DNA from: Deferrisomatales bacterium
GTDB lineage: Bacteria > Desulfobacterota > Deferrisomatia > Deferrisomatales > JARGFW01
DNA: 35,433 nt
Direction: 5' to 3'
Assembly: GCA_029211085.1 (NCBI GenBank)
Contig: JARGFW010000027.1
Span: 1 to 35,433 of the forward strand
Positions 16,237-23,425 of this stretch are shown in pieces. A program made the position numbers and the translations under genes. How positions within the stretch are numbered: the first letter of the stretch is position 1; every line of letters begins with the position of its first letter. The notes beneath the pieces are model-generated. The model ran no database searches. It was not told the origin of the DNA and saw only the letters and a program-made list of their open reading frames with translations.

Positions 16237-17591
16237 CCAAGATCCTGATCATCGACGACGACCACGCGGTGCGTCGCAGCCTGGAGATCTACCTGTCGGA
16301 CGCGGGCTTCGACGTGCACACCGCCGCCGACGGCCCCCAGGGTCTCGACGCCGCCGCACGCACGGACCCGGACGTGGTGCTGCTCGACCTGCGCCTGCCG
16401 GGGATGGGCGGCTTCGAGGTGCTGAGCCACCTCAAGGAGCAGGACCCGAACCGGGCGGTGATCGTGATCACCGCGTTCGACGACATGCACACCGCCATCG
16501 AGGCAACCAAGCTCGGGGCCAGCGACCACCTGGGCAAACCCGTGGACATGAAGCTGCTGCGCGGCGCCATCGACAAGGTGGAGCGCGAACGCAACCTCGA
16601 ACACAGCGGCTTCGTGTTCTCCGAGCGCAGCGGCACCTCCAACCCGGTGCACCTGATCGTGGGGCGCAGCCGCCCCATGACCGCGGTGTTCAAGGCCATC
16701 GGGGCGATCGTCAACTCGCCGGTCACCGTGCTGCTGCAGGGGGAGAGCGGCACCGGCAAGGAGCTGGCCGCCAAGGCCATCCACTACAACAGCGGCGACG
16801 CCGAGCGGCCGTTCGTGGCGGTGTCGTGCGCGGCCCTGGCCCCCACGCTGCTGGAAAGCGAGTTGTTCGGCCACGAGAAGGGCGCGTTCACCGGAGCCGA
16901 GCGCGAGAAGAAGGGCAGGTTCGAGCTGGCCGAGGGGGGGACCCTGTTCCTCGACGAGATCTCCGAGGTCTCCCCGGCCATCCAGGTGAAGCTGCTGCGC
17001 TTCCTGCAGGAAAAGGAGTTTGAGCGGGTCGGCGGCAACCAGGTGTTGCGCTCCCGGGTACGCGTCATCGCGGCCACCAACCGGGACCTGCGGGAGATGG
17101 TCGCCGCCGGCGCGTTCCGCCACGACCTGTACTTCCGCCTCAAGGTGGTCACCATCACCCTTCCGGCGCTGCGCGAACGCCGGGACGACATCCCCCTGCT
17201 GGTGCGCTTCCTGTTGGATCACATCGGTGCCGATCTGGGTCGCACCATCAAGGTCGTCCCCAAGCAGATGATGAACCGGCTGCTGGAGTACGAGTGGCCC
17301 GGCAACGTGCGGGAACTGGAGAACGCCCTCTATCGGGCCGCGGTCATGAGCCCGGGGGAGGTGCTGCTGCCCGAAACCCTGCAGTTGGAGGGCGGTCTGG
17401 GGCTGCGCCGCACCCCCCTGCTGCTCAAGCCCCTGGCGGAGGTGGAGCGGGAGCACATCGAAAACGTGCTCCGCCACACCCTGTTCCACAAGGCCCGGGC
17501 GGCCGGCATCCTCGGCATCTCCCGGCCCACCCTGAACAAGCGCATCCGCGAGTACGCCATCGACCTGCCGGACACCTCCGGAGATGGGTGA
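16233..17591 (+). CDS. Sigma54-dependent response regulator, NtrC/AtoC type
   Basis: The 452-residue protein has three domains. The receiver runs over 1-120: ILIIDDDHAVRRSL, phospho-acceptor Asp52 in LLDLRLPGMGG, and the conserved Lys in HLGKPVD. The AAA+ sigma54-activation domain covers about 145-380, with Walker A GESGTGKE, the sigma54-contact loop GAFTGA, Walker B GGTLFLDEIS, and FRHDLYFRL with arginine-finger surroundings. A Fis-type helix-turn-helix, RAAGILGISRPTLNKRIREY, lies at the C-terminus. It activates transcription by sigma54 RNA polymerase when phosphorylated by the upstream kinase, with which it overlaps by 4 bases. The transporter operon begins about 220 bases downstream and is a plausible target, though I could not find a clear -24/-12 promoter before it. 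Confidence 0.93.
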   Translation: MTKILIIDDDHAVRRSLEIYLSDAGFDVHTAADGPQGLDAAARTDPDVVLLDLRLPGMGGFEVLSHLKEQDPNRAVIVITAFDDMHTAIEATKLGASDHLGKPVDMKLLRGAIDKVERERNLEHSGFVFSERSGTSNPVHLIVGRSRPMTAVFKAIGAIVNSPVTVLLQGESGTGKELAAKAIHYNSGDAERPFVAVSCAALAPTLLESELFGHEKGAFTGAEREKKGRFELAEGGTLFLDEISEVSPAIQVKLLRFLQEKEFERVGGNQVLRSRVRVIAATNRDLREMVAAGAFRHDLYFRLKVVTITLPALRERRDDIPLLVRFLLDHIGADLGRTIKVVPKQMMNRLLEYEWPGNVRELENALYRAAVMSPGEVLLPETLQLEGGLGLRRTPLLLKPLAEVEREHIENVLRHTLFHKARAAGILGISRPTLNKRIREYAIDLPDTSGDG

Positions 17592-17720
17592 GCCGTCGCT
17601 CCCCGCCCCCGGCGCGTTTACGGAGCGGTTCGTTTCTTTACGTTCCGATGCCGTGGCGCAAACTGCGTTCGCGACCCGCCGTCCCCGGGGTTGTCCTTTC
17701 GTTCCGCCAGTTTGCCAATC

Positions 17721-17748
17721 TTGACAGAACCTGTTGAACGCGTATCAT
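17721..17748 (+). promoter_or_regulatory. Sigma70-type promoter for the amino-acid transporter operon
   Basis: A perfect -35 TTGACA (17721-17726) and -10 TATCAT (17743-17748) are 16 bases apart, about 62 bases before the binding-protein start codon. It is the best housekeeping promoter seen in the window. Confidence 0.65.
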
Positions 17749-17809
17749 CCCCGCGGTACGCAATATGCAAACTCAGTTTTGGCACGCAACCCAGAGCCAG
17801 GAGGACCAG

Positions 17810-19081
17810 ATGAGCAAACGCAGCAGAGCCCTCTCCGTAATCGTCGCCGCCGTGGCCATGGCGTTCTCCGCAGTCGCCGGTCCGGCCGCTGCGGCGGAGC
17901 CGATCAAACTCGGCGCGCCCCTGTCCACCGCGTTCCTCTACGGCTGGGACGCCGAGCGGGGCATCAAGCTGGCGGTGGAGGAGATCAACGCGGCCGGCGG
18001 GGTCCAGGTGGGCAGCGAGAAGCGCCCGTTCTCGGTGGAGGTGATCGACACCCGGGACCTGGAGCCCGGGGTGCCGGTGGACGACGCCATCAAGGGTGTG
18101 GAGAAGCTGATCCTCCAGAAGAACGTGGACTTCCTGGTGGGCGGACCGGTGCGCTCCGAGGCGGCCCTGGCGGTGCTGGATCTGTTGAGCCAGCACAAGA
18201 AGGTCTCCATCGTCACCACGGGGGTGCTCAGCCCCGCCTACACCAAGACCATCGGCGAGAACTACGACAAGTACAAGTACGCGTTCCGCATCTCCAACGA
18301 GATCGTCAACATCATCGTCAAGGAGATCATGGGGGTGTTCGGGGAACTGCGCACCAAGTTCGGCCTGCAGAAGGTCCACATCATGGTTCAGGACGTGGCC
18401 CACGCCCGCAAGGCCGGCGAGGTGGTGGAGACGTTCCTCAAGAAGGGCGGCTTCGAGGTGACGGGGCACGACATCTACCCCACCGGCAACACCGACTTCG
18501 CCCCCGGCCTGCTGGCCTCCCGCCGCGACAACGCCCAGATCCTGTTCATCTTCATGGATATGCCGGAGACCGCGATCCTGCTCAAACAGTGGAAGAGCTT
18601 CCAGCTCAAGAGCGTGCCGTTCGGGTTCATGGCCGCGGCGGAGCAGCCGGGCTTCTGGGACGCTTCCAAGGGCGACGCCGAGTACGCCATCGTCGATATG
18701 ATCAACGGCGGCAACGCCCCGGCGACGATCACCCCCTGGACCATGAAGTTCGTCGACGCCTACAAGGCCAAGTGGGGGCTGGAGCCGGAAGGCTACGGCA
18801 CCTCGTCCAGCTACATGGCGGTGTACGCGCTGAAGGACGCCATCGAGCGCGCCGGCACCCTGGACTCCGACGCGGTGGTCAAGGCCCTGGAGTCCCTGGA
18901 CCTGATGGGCGTCTACGGCCGCATCCGCTTCGACCCCAAGACCCACCAGGTGATCCCGTCCCTGGATCCCGCCGAGGGCGCGGTGACGAGCTTCATCCAG
19001 TGGCAGGACGGCAAGCGGGTCACCTTCTGGCCCGCGGCCGGCGCCATGGGTGAGCTCAAGCTGCCGCCCTGGATGAAGTAG
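17810..19081 (+). CDS. Branched-chain amino-acid-type ABC transporter substrate-binding protein
   Basis: The 423-residue periplasmic protein has a clear signal peptide (SVIVAAVAMAFSAVAGPAAAA). A Leu/Ile/Val-binding-type fold (Peripla_BP_6) follows: IKLGAPLSTAFLYGWDAERG, LAVEEINAAGGVQVG, VDFLVGGPVRSEAALAVLD and GNTDFAPGLLASRRDNAQ. It captures an amino acid or related organic ligand and delivers it to the LivHMGF-like complex encoded downstream. The ATG at 17810 has AGGAGG about 6 bases upstream; an in-frame ATG at 17765 would push the signal peptide inward and is less likely. The ligand is unknown: many HAAT binding proteins take urea, amides or aromatic acids rather than branched-chain amino acids. 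Confidence 0.9.
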   Translation: MSKRSRALSVIVAAVAMAFSAVAGPAAAAEPIKLGAPLSTAFLYGWDAERGIKLAVEEINAAGGVQVGSEKRPFSVEVIDTRDLEPGVPVDDAIKGVEKLILQKNVDFLVGGPVRSEAALAVLDLLSQHKKVSIVTTGVLSPAYTKTIGENYDKYKYAFRISNEIVNIIVKEIMGVFGELRTKFGLQKVHIMVQDVAHARKAGEVVETFLKKGGFEVTGHDIYPTGNTDFAPGLLASRRDNAQILFIFMDMPETAILLKQWKSFQLKSVPFGFMAAAEQPGFWDASKGDAEYAIVDMINGGNAPATITPWTMKFVDAYKAKWGLEPEGYGTSSSYMAVYALKDAIERAGTLDSDAVVKALESLDLMGVYGRIRFDPKTHQVIPSLDPAEGAVTSFIQWQDGKRVTFWPAAGAMGELKLPPWMK

Positions 19082-19090
19082 GTAGCATCC

Positions 19091-19115
19091 GGCCGGGAGC
19101 CGTTGGCTCCCGGCC
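19091..19115 (+). terminator. Perfect 11-bp hairpin after the binding-protein gene
   Basis: GGCCGGGAGCC (19091-19101) pairs perfectly with GGCTCCCGGCC (19105-19115) around a 3-base loop, 10 bases after the stop codon. No T tract follows, so it more likely attenuates transcription or protects the 3' end of the upstream message, which would give more binding protein than membrane components. Confidence 0.55.
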
Positions 19116-19118
19116 AGG

Positions 19119-19213
19119 CTGTCAGCGATCAGCGGTCAGCGCCCGGCTTGACCCTTGAACGACTCGGGGTCGGGTGGCGCTGGCCGCTGCGAGCTGATGG
19201 CTGAACGCTGACA
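19119..19213. repeat. Inverted repeat with 7-bp periodic arms (TCAGC units) between binding-protein and permease genes
   Basis: The left arm (19119-19141) begins CTGTCAGCG and repeats the TCAGC core every 7 bases. The right arm (about 19185-19213) is its reverse complement with a few changes and ends CGCTGACAG. Around 45 bases lie between the arms. The element ends just before the livH ribosome-binding region and has no coding content. Confidence 0.75.
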
Positions 19214-19228
19214 GTGGAAAGCCTTTCT

Positions 19229-20101
19229 ATGTTTGCAGACATCGCCGTCTACGGCTTCATCCAGTCGGTGGCCCTGATCCTCATGGCCTTCGGCTTCAGT
19301 CTGGTGTACGGCGTCAGCCGGCTGCCCAACTTCGCCCACGGCGCGCTGTACGTGCTCACCGGGTTCATCGCCTGGGCCCTGGTGGTGAGCTCCGGGCTGC
19401 CCTACCTGCTCGGCGCCGGGCTGGCCATCCTGGTGGCCGGGGCCCTGGGGGTGGCCATCTACTACCTGGTGCTGCGCCGGGTGCGCGGGATGGAGGTCTC
19501 CGAGGTGATCGCCACCTACGCCATCGGCCTGGCGATCCTGGAGGGGCTGCGCTACGCGGGGTTCCGCGGCACCCTGTACGCCCTGCCGCCGGTCTCCGAA
19601 GGGGTGGTGTTCCTGTTCGACGTGCCCGTGGACCACCAGCGGGTGGGCCTGGTGGTGATGGGGTTCGCCATGCTGGCGGGGATCTGGGGGTTCACCCGCT
19701 ACACCCGCATGGGCCGGGCGCTCAAGGGCATGGCCCAGGACGAGCGGGCGGCGATGATGCTGGGCATCGACTCGGACCGCACCGCCGCCGTGGCGGTGGC
19801 CCTGGGCTCGATGATGGCGGGGGTGGCGGCGCTGATCATCTTCCCCCTGGGTTCGGTGGTGGTGGAGGAGGGCTACAAGGTGCTCATCTACGCCATCGCG
19901 GTTTGCGTGGTGGGGGGGTTGGGCAGCTGGGCGGGCACGGTGATCGCGTCGTTCGTGCTCGGCTACTCCCAGTACATCACGGTAGCCTACGGCAAGCCCC
20001 ACTTCCAGATGGTGGTGATGCTGCTGGCGATCATCGCCACCCTGATCGTGCGGCCGTCGGGGTTCTTCGGAAAACAGAAACAGCTCGAGGAGCGTGTCTG
20101 A
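19229..20101 (+). CDS. livH: Branched-chain amino-acid-type ABC transporter permease, LivH family
   Basis: The 290-residue polytopic inner-membrane protein has the LivH signature near the N-terminus (LVYGVSRLPNFAHGALYVLT). Several hydrophobic helices follow, and a cytoplasmic coupling loop (YTRMGRALKGMAQDERAAMM, continuing LGID) contacts the ATPases. It forms the membrane pore with the LivM-like subunit. ATG at 19229 is chosen over GTG at 19214 because TGGAAAG lies about 8 bases before it; the GTG falls at the end of the inverted repeat. Its 3' end overlaps the next frame by about 8 bases. Confidence 0.9.
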   Translation: MFADIAVYGFIQSVALILMAFGFSLVYGVSRLPNFAHGALYVLTGFIAWALVVSSGLPYLLGAGLAILVAGALGVAIYYLVLRRVRGMEVSEVIATYAIGLAILEGLRYAGFRGTLYALPPVSEGVVFLFDVPVDHQRVGLVVMGFAMLAGIWGFTRYTRMGRALKGMAQDERAAMMLGIDSDRTAAVAVALGSMMAGVAALIIFPLGSVVVEEGYKVLIYAIAVCVVGGLGSWAGTVIASFVLGYSQYITVAYGKPHFQMVVMLLAIIATLIVRPSGFFGKQKQLEERV

Positions 20102-21125
20102 GGTGGGACAAGACCGGAGCAACATGCGCCGCGAGCGCATCGACCGCGGCATCAAGGTGCGCAGCGAGACGATCTACGCCCTCAGTTCCTTCGAGGAGAT
20201 CGGCTACCTGCTGGCCCCCCGGCTGCTGCTCATCGGCGGCTTTCTGCTGATGCCCCTGCTGCTGTCGGGTTCGCCCTACTGGAGCCGGGTGGGGCTGAGC
20301 GTGTGCATCCTGGCCCTGCTGTCGATCTCGTTCGACTTCCTGGCCAACTACGTGGGACTGGTCAGCCTGGGGGGAGCGTTCTTCTACGGGGTCGGGGGCT
20401 ACGTCGCGGCCCTGCTCAACACCCAGTTGGGCCTGCCGCCGTTCCTGTCGATCCCCCTGGCCACGGTAATCGGGGCGGTGATCTGCACGGTGATGCTCTC
20501 GCCCTGCCTGCCGCTCAGGGGCATCTACTTCGCCATCATCACCCTGATGTACCCCCTGTTGATGACCCGGCTCATCGAGGCCCTGGACATCTTCGGCGGC
20601 ACCGAGGGCTTCCGGGGCATCGACGGTTTCGCCTCCCCGTGGGTGGAACAGTACGGCCTGGTGATCGGCATGCTGCTGTTCGTGTTCGGGCTGCGGCGCT
20701 TCGTCACCGAGGACGCCGGGCTGGTGATCCGGGCGGTGAAAGACAACGACCAGTCGGTGCGCGCCTCGGGCATCAGTGTCACCTGGACCAAGACCCAGGC
20801 GGTGTTCCTGGCCTCCCTGGTGGGCTGCTTCGCCGGCGCCTACTACATCCACATGTACCGCAACGTGGGCATCTCGGCGTTCGCCCTGGATCTCTCGATC
20901 ATGCCCATCGCCGCCACGGTGATCGGCGGCGGCGGCACCCTGATCGGGCCGGTGCTCGGCGCCGCCCTGCTGGTGCCCCTCTCGGAGCTGCTGCGCGACT
21001 TCGGCAGCCTGCGCATCGTGGTGTACGCCCTGGTGCTCACCGGTTTCGTGGTGCTGCAGAGCGAGGGCCTCCTCAACTTCGCGGCCCGCAAATACCAGCA
21101 GTTCGAACGGTGGGTGAAGGTATGA
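20094..21125 (+). CDS. livM: Branched-chain amino-acid-type ABC transporter permease, LivM family
   Basis: The protein of about 333-343 residues has a hydrophilic N-terminal tail and multiple membrane helices. It carries LivM hallmarks LSISFDFLANYVGLVSLGGA, FGGTEGFRGI and the coupling loop VIRAVKDNDQSVRASGI, followed by PIAATVIGGGGTLIGPVLGA. It pairs with the LivH-like subunit. The start is uncertain: GTG at 20094 overlaps the livH stop but its GAGGAG is only one base away, whereas ATG at 20124 has GGAG 4 bases upstream. The stop overlaps the ATG of the next gene (ATGA). Confidence 0.88.
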   Translation: MSEVGQDRSNMRRERIDRGIKVRSETIYALSSFEEIGYLLAPRLLLIGGFLLMPLLLSGSPYWSRVGLSVCILALLSISFDFLANYVGLVSLGGAFFYGVGGYVAALLNTQLGLPPFLSIPLATVIGAVICTVMLSPCLPLRGIYFAIITLMYPLLMTRLIEALDIFGGTEGFRGIDGFASPWVEQYGLVIGMLLFVFGLRRFVTEDAGLVIRAVKDNDQSVRASGISVTWTKTQAVFLASLVGCFAGAYYIHMYRNVGISAFALDLSIMPIAATVIGGGGTLIGPVLGAALLVPLSELLRDFGSLRIVVYALVLTGFVVLQSEGLLNFAARKYQQFERWVKV

Positions 21126-21910
21126 GCGTCCATCACACCCACGAGGCGATCCTCGAACTCGACGGCCTGTCCAAGCACTTCGGCGGGGTCAAGGCCGTGG
21201 ACCAGGTGAGCTTCACCGTCAACCAGGGCGACGTGGTGGGCATCATCGGCCCCAACGGATCGGGCAAGACCACCCTGGTCAACTGCATCACCGGTTTCCA
21301 CAAGCCCACGGCCGGCACGGTGCGGTTCCGGGGCCGCGACATCACCGGCATGCAGCCCCACAAGATCGCCGACATGGGCATCAACCGCACCTTCCAGATC
21401 ATGCGTCCCTACTTCTCCATGCCCGCCTACAAGAACCTGGTCATCCCCCTGAGCTCGCCGCGGGCCAAGCGGGTGGGGGGCTGGCGGGGCGGCGGCCGCC
21501 ACGGCGACCGCAACACCGTGGCGGTGGACATCCTCGAGGAGCTGGGCTTCGAGCGCGACTCCCGGGTGCCCTACAAGCTGGCGGGCACCCTGCCCACCGG
21601 CTACCTCAAGCGCCTGGAGCTGGGGCGCTGCCTGGCCCTGCGGCCCGAGCTGATCATCTGCGACGAGGTGTTCTCGGGTCTCTCCGCCAGCGAGATCTCC
21701 AGCCTGGTGCCTCTCCTGCAGAAGCTCAACGCCCAGGGCATCACCCTGATCATGATCGAGCACCGCCTGGCCGAGCTGTTCCGGGTGGCCAACCGGGTGG
21801 TGGCTCTGTCCTCCGGCGAGAAGGTCACCGAGGGCGCGCCCCTGGAGGTGATGGACCATCCCAAGGTGCGCGAGGCCTACATGGGCTCGGAGGAGGGCCT
21901 GGTATGTTAG
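21122..21910 (+). CDS. livG: Branched-chain amino-acid-type ABC transporter ATP-binding protein, LivG family
   Basis: The 262-residue ATPase has Walker A GPNGSGKTT near residues 41-49, a Q-loop in INRTFQIMRPY, the ABC signature region LPTGYLKRLELGRCLA, Walker B ELIICDEVF and the switch His in IMIEHRL. In this transporter class the signature often begins LP rather than LS, so LPTGY is within normal variation. It powers uptake together with LivF. A Gly/Arg-rich stretch (KRVGGWRGGGRHGDRN) interrupts the helical domain. It overlaps livM by 4 bases and livF by 7. Confidence 0.92.
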   Translation: MSVHHTHEAILELDGLSKHFGGVKAVDQVSFTVNQGDVVGIIGPNGSGKTTLVNCITGFHKPTAGTVRFRGRDITGMQPHKIADMGINRTFQIMRPYFSMPAYKNLVIPLSSPRAKRVGGWRGGGRHGDRNTVAVDILEELGFERDSRVPYKLAGTLPTGYLKRLELGRCLALRPELIICDEVFSGLSASEISSLVPLLQKLNAQGITLIMIEHRLAELFRVANRVVALSSGEKVTEGAPLEVMDHPKVREAYMGSEEGLVC

Positions 21911-22653
21911 AGGCCCGGGGTCTGATGGTGTTCTACGAGAACATGCTGGCCTTGAACAACGTCAGCCTCACCTGCCCGGACGACGGGGTGGTGGGGGTGT
22001 TCGGGGCCAACAGCGCCGGCAAATCCACCCTGATGTACGCCTTGAGCGGCATCATCCTGGACATCCAGCACAAGGAGCGGATGCGCGGCGGCGAGCGCAT
22101 CTCCCTGTTCGGTGAGATCCTCCACGACGGCGAAGACATCACCGGCCTCAAGGCCCACCAGCGGGCCCGCCGGGGGCTGGTGCTGTGCCCCGAGCGGCGC
22201 CGCCTGTTCCCCGAGTCCACGGTGGCCGAGAACCTCAAGATCGGCGGCTACCTGGCCAGCACCGCCCAGGCCAAGGAGACCTTCGCGTTCGTGCTCGACC
22301 TGTTCCCGGCGCTCAACGGGCTGCTGCGCCGGCCGGCGGGGTTCCTGAGCGGCGGCGAGCAGCAGATGGTGGCGATCGGCCGCGCCCTGATGGCCCAGCC
22401 CGCGCTGCTGCTCCTCGATGAGCCGCTGCTGGGCCTGGCCCCGGCGATCCAGCACACGGTGGTGAAGTCGATCCCCCACATCCGCAGCGAGCGCGGCATC
22501 TCGGTGATCGTCAGCGAGCAGTACGCCCGCCCGGTGATCCCCTACGTGGAGTACGCCTACATCGTGGAGAACGGCTCCACGGTCATGGAGGGCACCCGGG
22601 AGACGCTGCTGGACAACCCCGACCTGCGGGCGGCCTACTTCGGCTGCGGGTAG
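21904..22653 (+). CDS. livF: Branched-chain amino-acid-type ABC transporter ATP-binding protein, LivF family
   Basis: The 249-residue ATPase has Walker A FGANSAGKST near residues 34-43, LVLCPERRRLFPESTVAENL (the LivF-typical Q-loop region), a canonical signature LSGGEQQM, and Walker B LLLLDEPLLGLAP. The switch His seems to be replaced: the segment is VIVSEQYARPV, as in many LivF proteins that have Gln here. It pairs with LivG in a heterodimer. The loop between Walker A and the Q-loop is slightly extended (IILDIQHKERMRGGERISLF). Last gene of the operon, followed by the large repeat cluster. Confidence 0.93.
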   Translation: MLEARGLMVFYENMLALNNVSLTCPDDGVVGVFGANSAGKSTLMYALSGIILDIQHKERMRGGERISLFGEILHDGEDITGLKAHQRARRGLVLCPERRRLFPESTVAENLKIGGYLASTAQAKETFAFVLDLFPALNGLLRRPAGFLSGGEQQMVAIGRALMAQPALLLLDEPLLGLAPAIQHTVVKSIPHIRSERGISVIVSEQYARPVIPYVEYAYIVENGSTVMEGTRETLLDNPDLRAAYFGCG

Positions 22654-22683
22654 GAGAGGGAAGGGCAAGTTCAGGGGCTTTTT

Positions 22684-23385
22684 TGGACAGGATGAACAGG
22701 ATGTACAGGATGGAAAGCCAAAGGCTCGTGCCCTTGGTTTTGAAAATCCGTGAGATCCGTGAAATCCTGTCTAAAAAAATGGTTTTAACATTCAAGTCAG
22801 AGGCTGTTTTTAGACGGGATCGCACGGATCACACGGATCTTTAAGGCAAAAGACTGAAACCTTGACGTTACAAACCTGCCATCCTGGAAAAATAGGTTTT
22901 TTTTGGGTTTTTGTAGGACGGGATCACGCGGATATTTAAAGTCATGGAATTTTTAGTAATAGATGTTTTTTCACAGAATGAACAGGATATACAGGATGAA
23001 AAATAAAAGTATTTTTTGGTTGGAACTTTAAATCCGCGAGATCCGTGAAATCCTGTCCAAAGAAAAGGTTCTAGACTCCAAGTAAGAGGCTGTTTTTAGA
23101 CGGGATCGCACGGATCGCACGGATCTGTAAGATCAATGGATTTTAGGCAAAAGACATGTTTTGACAGGATTAACAGGATGCACAGGATGGAAGGTCAAGA
23201 ACCTTAGACCTTCGTTTTTAAGATCCGCGAAATCCGTGAAATCCAGTCTAAAGAAAGGTTTTAGAATCTAGGTCAACGTCTGTTTCGGACGGGATCGCAC
23301 GGATCACACGGATCTTAAGCCAAAGGCATTTGTCTTGAATCTAAAATCCTGTCAATCCTGTCAATCCTGTTAATCCTGTCAAAAA
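22684..23385. repeat. Cluster of 9-bp-periodic inverted-repeat elements (about three units, copy B)
   Basis: The 772-base gap between livF and the acyl-CoA ligase contains no gene and is mostly repeats. Triplet arms of the ACAGGAT type start near 22685, 22973 and 23160. Each is followed about 30 bases later by a right arm of ATCCGTG/ATCCGTG/ATCCTGT (near 22745, 23031 and 23222). Alternating with these are GACGGGAT/CACGGAT/CACGGAT arms at about 22812, 23098 and 23287, plus a shortened one at 22917. The last ends in four ATCCTGT units (23346-23380). The first and last units are nearly complete; the middle one lacks its final right arm and runs into the next. The stretch is visibly more AT-rich than the genes. 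Confidence 0.85.
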
Positions 23386-23425
23386 GAAAAGTTTTTCGTC
23401 TCTAAAGGGAACTTCGACCAAGCCC

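Noticed and set aside
17760-17809. Sigma54 promoter at TGGCAC (17780-17785)
   Set aside because: The -12 TTGC element is absent at the required spacing. A second near match around 17653 (TGGCGC...TGCG) has the wrong distance between GG and GC.
21571-21620. Degenerate ABC signature (LPTGY) in the LivG-like ATPase as evidence of inactivity
   Set aside because: Signatures beginning LP are common in this transporter class, and Walker A, Walker B and the switch His are intact.
22684-23385. CRISPR array
   Set aside because: The repeats are 9-bp units grouped in arms of alternating orientation with similar, not unique, sequences between them. No cas genes are nearby.
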